Below, one piece after another: positions 6,839 to 8,926 of a stretch of DNA of 8,926 nucleotides. The stretch's first letter is position 1, and each line of letters starts with the position of its first letter. The stretch spans positions 1-8,926 of the forward strand of contig CAIRNW010000193.1 in the NCBI GenBank assembly GCA_903879995.1, in the 5' to 3' direction. Under the pieces are notes generated by a model. That model was not told where the DNA came from. It saw only the letters and a list, made by a program, of their open reading frames with translations, and made no database searches. The translations under genes and the position numbers were made by a program. Source of the DNA: an uncultured Bacteroidota bacterium. Lineage in GTDB: Bacteria > Bacteroidota > Bacteroidia > Chitinophagales > Chitinophagaceae.

Positions 6839-8023
6839 TCAGGAAGCGGGCTTCTCTGCTACGGCAAGCCAAGCAAGTAGTCCTGCTCCAATTTCAAGCG
6901 CAGCTTCATCCACATCAAATTTTGAAGTATGAACACCGTGTACAATTCCCTTCTCCATATTCTGAGTTCCTAATCTAAAAAAACAGGCAGGAATTTTCTG
7001 TGCATAAAATCCAAAATCTTCAGCGCCCATTCTTATCTCTGTTTCTGACACATTCGATTCTCCTAAATAAGCACTAGCTAATTGCTGCGCTTGCGTTGTT
7101 AAGTTCACCTCATTGACCACGCAGGGATATCCAATATCTATATGAAGATCTGCCTTGCCTCCCATTGATGACACTAATTGTTCTGTAGTGTTTCTGATTA
7201 ACTCATGCGCTTCAAAACGCCATTTTTCATTTAGTGCTCGGAAGGTTCCCATTAACTTAACCTGGTCAGGGATTACATTGGTTGTATTACCTCCTTGTAT
7301 AGAGGTAATGGAAAGTACGCAGGGGTTGAAAGGGTCATTTCTTCGGCTAATTAACTGTTGTAAAGCAGTAATCAGTTGCGCACTAATCAAAATAGGATCT
7401 ATAGCTGCATGCGGTGAAGCAGCGTGTCCGCCTTTTCCGTGTACAGTAATATAAATTTCGTCTGCGCTGGCCATTACTTTTCCGGACCGAAAACTAACTT
7501 TTCCAGTTTCAAGTGTGGTATGAACATGCAAAGCAAAAATTCCATCGGGCCTTGGATTTTCTAAAACCCCCTCCTTGATTAGCAGTGAAGCACCTCCTGG
7601 ATTTTTTTCTTCGCCAGGTTGAAAAATCAACTTCACGGTACCTTCCCATTCTTCTATTGTTTCTTGTAAGATTTTTGCTGCACCTAACAAGCAGGTAGTA
7701 TGTACATCATGTCCGCAGGCGTGCATGATACCCGGTTTGCAGGATCGGTAGACTACCTCATTTTCTTCCTGTATTGGAAGTGCGTCTAAATCTGCACGAA
7801 GGGCAATTGTTTTTATAGCAGGGTTCTTTCCTTTTATCAACCCGATCACCCCTGTACCAGCCATTACTTGAAATGGTATGCCCCACTCATTTAATTTATC
7901 TTGTACAAACGTAGCCGTTTCAAACTCCTGATAACTGAGCTCTGGATGTTGATGAAGGTGACGTCTCCAAGTGATGAGTTCAGGTAAATAGGTATTAGCT
8001 AGTTGCTGTATCCTTTCTTGCAT
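6839..8023 (-). CDS. M20D-family metal-dependent amidohydrolase (N-acyl-amino acid or peptide deacylase)
   Basis: Cytoplasmic dinuclear-metal hydrolase of peptidase family M20D, in the group that includes hippurate hydrolase, IAA-amino acid hydrolase and N-acetyl-diaminopimelate deacetylase. 394 residues is the usual length. Metal-site residues are visible: Cys103 and His105 in HACGHD, Glu138/139 in FQPGEE, His166 in ALHVH, and His365 in VHTSKFDVDE. GKGGHAASPH (196-205) marks the lid or dimerisation domain with its conserved catalytic-site His, and GAEDFGFY (333-340) is the typical late motif. No signal peptide is seen. The start ATG (8021-8023) lies 4 bases after a perfect -7 element, so the mRNA may be leaderless; no downstream in-frame ATG fits better, because the family N-terminus (WRRHLHQHPELSYQE) begins near residue 19. 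Substrate is not predictable from sequence, and the neighbours give no biosynthetic context. Confidence 0.93.
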   Translation of the reverse strand: MQERIQQLANTYLPELITWRRHLHQHPELSYQEFETATFVQDKLNEWGIPFQVMAGTGVIGLIKGKNPAIKTIALRADLDALPIQEENEVVYRSCKPGIMHACGHDVHTTCLLGAAKILQETIEEWEGTVKLIFQPGEEKNPGGASLLIKEGVLENPRPDGIFALHVHTTLETGKVSFRSGKVMASADEIYITVHGKGGHAASPHAAIDPILISAQLITALQQLISRRNDPFNPCVLSITSIQGGNTTNVIPDQVKLMGTFRALNEKWRFEAHELIRNTTEQLVSSMGGKADLHIDIGYPCVVNEVNLTTQAQQLASAYLGESNVSETEIRMGAEDFGFYAQKIPACFFRLGTQNMEKGIVHGVHTSKFDVDEAALEIGAGLLAWLAVAEKPAS

Positions 8024-8027
8024 AACG

Positions 8028-8035
8028 CAAAAATA
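8028..8035 (-). promoter_or_regulatory. Bacteroidota -7 element for the amidohydrolase gene (TATTTTTG), leaderless arrangement
   Basis: Perfect TAnnTTTG match whose final G is separated from the ATG by only 4 bases (CGTT). With the -7 element centred about 7 bases from the start point, transcription would begin within about two bases of the ATG, leaving no room for a ribosome binding site. Confidence 0.55.
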
Positions 8036-8056
8036 AGTGCTTCCGCGCTTGGGCTC

Positions 8057-8533
8057 TCAGTCTTGTTCCAAGACATCCTCTTCGCCGGGAAGTTTAAGTT
8101 TTACCTCAATAATATCATTGATGATAAAGACGCCTTTTGGAAATAGTAATTCCAACCTGCGTTGGTAGAGTTCAGCTTCCTTGCGGTCTTTGAAATTACC
8201 CGCTTTTACCTTGTAGTAGGGCGATTGATGAAAGAGATAGGCTTTAAGTTCAGGGAAATAGGAATAGACTTTTGTCTTGGCAGCTAAGGCCTCGTCGCGT
8301 AAAGTAGTGCTGATCACTAAAAGTCTAAAACCTTTTTCTTGTCTTCTTGCATTTCGACTTGTTTCTTCATTTACCTGAATCTGTTTTTTAATCAATAGGT
8401 CGATACGGCTATCCTTGACTATGGAAACACTTGTTGTATCTCTTTTAGTGATGAATAGGCTATCCTGTGCGGCTACTTTCCCAACGATTATTGGCACAAT
8501 GAATAAAGCGATAAATAGAGAAATACGAACCAT
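8057..8533 (-). CDS. Secreted SPOR-domain protein
   Basis: 158 residues. An N-terminal signal peptide (hydrophobic 4-20, cleavage likely after A22 in VAA-QD) predicts export. Residues about 67-141 form a SPOR domain: GFRLLVISTTLRDEA begins the first strand and helix, SPYYKVKAGNFKDRKEA is the conserved core, and LELLFPKGVFI is the last strand. SPOR domains bind denuded glycan strands of peptidoglycan, often at division sites, so a periplasmic wall-associated role is likely. The segment between signal and SPOR (24-65) is polar, with a short charged helix-like stretch and no transmembrane anchor. The short C-terminal tail is acidic (EEDVLEQD). The ATG lies 4 bases after a perfect -7 element in the 18-base gap behind the aldehyde dehydrogenase-like gene. 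The next gene downstream starts 33 bases after the stop and has its own -7 element. Confidence 0.85.
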   Translation of the reverse strand: MVRISLFIALFIVPIIVGKVAAQDSLFITKRDTTSVSIVKDSRIDLLIKKQIQVNEETSRNARRQEKGFRLLVISTTLRDEALAAKTKVYSYFPELKAYLFHQSPYYKVKAGNFKDRKEAELYQRRLELLFPKGVFIINDIIEVKLKLPGEEDVLEQD

Positions 8534-8537
8534 GCTG

Positions 8538-8545
8538 CAAAGATA
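8538..8545 (-). promoter_or_regulatory. Bacteroidota -7 element for the SPOR gene (TATCTTTG), leaderless arrangement
   Basis: Perfect TAnnTTTG match, with four bases (CAGC) between its final G and the ATG. The geometry is the same as at the amidohydrolase gene, so a leaderless or 1-3 base leader mRNA is predicted. The -33 region falls inside the 3' end of the preceding gene, and no clear TTG is seen at the expected distance. Confidence 0.55.
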
Positions 8546-8551
8546 GCCGCT

Positions 8552-8926
8552 TTAATAAGCGCCCCCGCTGCCGGCAATGTTTTGAATGGGATGCCACGTG
8601 GTTTTAATTTCCTGTAAATCCATGATTAAATAAGGAGACTGTCCAGCTTGAGCAACTACTTGGTTGGAAGGCCAGCGAAACATTCTTTTTACATGGCCAG
8701 CACCTTTCTCTTGTAATTTCTGCCAGTCTGGTTTCTCCTGGTCATAACAAACAACAGCATTCACATCTAGATGAGCGCTGATCCAGTCTGTTAATTCTTC
8801 CTGGAAACCTGTTAAAATATTTACTACTCCGCCGGGTACATCAGCGCTATGTAACACTTCGGCAAAACTAATTGTGGCAAGCGGCTTCTCTTGATCAGCA
8901 AGAATTAAACAGGTATTTCCACCAGC
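8552..8926 (-). CDS. Aldehyde dehydrogenase superfamily protein, C-terminal part (ALDH16-like non-catalytic domain?), runs off right edge
   Basis: The last 124 residues of a gene whose frame is open to the right edge; the GTG at 8855-8857 is only an internal codon. The start of the visible part reads like the cofactor-binding half of an aldehyde dehydrogenase: AGGNTCLILADQEKPL corresponds to the usual GNT-VVKPSE segment, and ADVPGGVVNILTG (34-46 of the visible part) to the GLPPGVVNVVTG signature. After that, the usual GSTEVG and LELGG motifs and the catalytic Cys segment are missing, and the protein ends about 80 residues later (stop at 8552). The ending (AGHVKRMFRW...EIKTTWHPI) resembles the C-terminus of ALDH16-type proteins, which carry a second, non-catalytic ALDH-like domain. 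That match is from memory, so the subfamily is inference; ALDH superfamily membership is firmer. It may be the tail of a two-domain enzyme or a short partner subunit. It is followed after 18 bases by the SPOR gene. Confidence 0.7.
   Translation of the reverse strand, partial: AGGNTCLILADQEKPLATISFAEVLHSADVPGGVVNILTGFQEELTDWISAHLDVNAVVCYDQEKPDWQKLQEKGAGHVKRMFRWPSNQVVAQAGQSPYLIMDLQEIKTTWHPIQNIAGSGGAY

Noticed and set aside
8855..8857. GTG as the start of a 101-residue gene
   Set aside because: The same frame stays open to the right edge and the extra 23 residues (AGGNTCLILADQEKPL...) match the aldehyde dehydrogenase cofactor region, so this is an internal codon.
1..8926. CRISPR arrays, tRNA or rRNA genes, transposases, phage or toxin-antitoxin genes
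   Set aside because: I saw no regularly spaced repeats, cloverleaf-like sequences in the short gaps, or coding signatures of such elements; nearly all sequence is accounted for by ordinary genes.

Overview
This window looks like chromosomal core sequence from a Bacteroidota bacterium. The protein style suggests Chitinophagaceae or a close relative, but that placement is inference. Supporting points are four intergenic copies of (or close matches to) the Bacteroidota -7 promoter element TAnnTTTG, start sites with no clear Shine-Dalgarno sequence, AT-rich spacers, and a protein of Bacteroidota alpha-2-macroglobulin type. All nine genes lie on the minus strand, so transcription runs from right to left, and the window is nearly all coding. 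I see no tRNA, rRNA, CRISPR array, insertion sequence, phage gene or obvious foreign island. There is no gene-free stretch above 100 bases.

In order of transcription: at the right edge is the 3' part of an aldehyde dehydrogenase superfamily gene that lacks the catalytic half and resembles the non-catalytic C-terminal domain of ALDH16 proteins. Next is a small secreted SPOR-domain protein, then an M20D amidohydrolase. The SPOR and amidohydrolase genes each have a -7 element ending exactly 4 nt before the ATG, which predicts leaderless or almost leaderless mRNAs. A 95-base gap then carries the promoter and a leader hairpin for maeB, an NADP-type malic enzyme with a C-terminal phosphotransacetylase-like domain and a basic, Trp-rich tail. 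maeB is followed closely by an MlaE-type permease and an MlaF-type ATPase, the inner-membrane core of a lipid transporter, with no MCE substrate-binding gene after them.

sucD (succinyl-CoA synthetase alpha subunit) follows with its own -7 element and ends in a clear rho-independent terminator. Ten bases past the terminator's T tract begins a two-gene unit: a secreted 289-aa protein that looks like an alpha-2-macroglobulin lacking its thioester domain, and, overlapping it by ATGA, an FAD-dependent oxidoreductase of the D-amino-acid-oxidase fold. The oxidoreductase reading frame breaks at a run of nine A's. Removing one A restores a family-like C-terminus that stays open to the left edge.

maeB and sucD belong to central carbon metabolism (malate to pyruvate; succinyl-CoA to succinate with ATP or GTP formation). 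The Mla-like pair and the SPOR protein belong to the envelope. I see no defence system or new multi-gene machine. The most unusual items are the mini-alpha-2-macroglobulin coupled to an oxidoreductase, the A9 frameshift, and the paired leaderless promoters.
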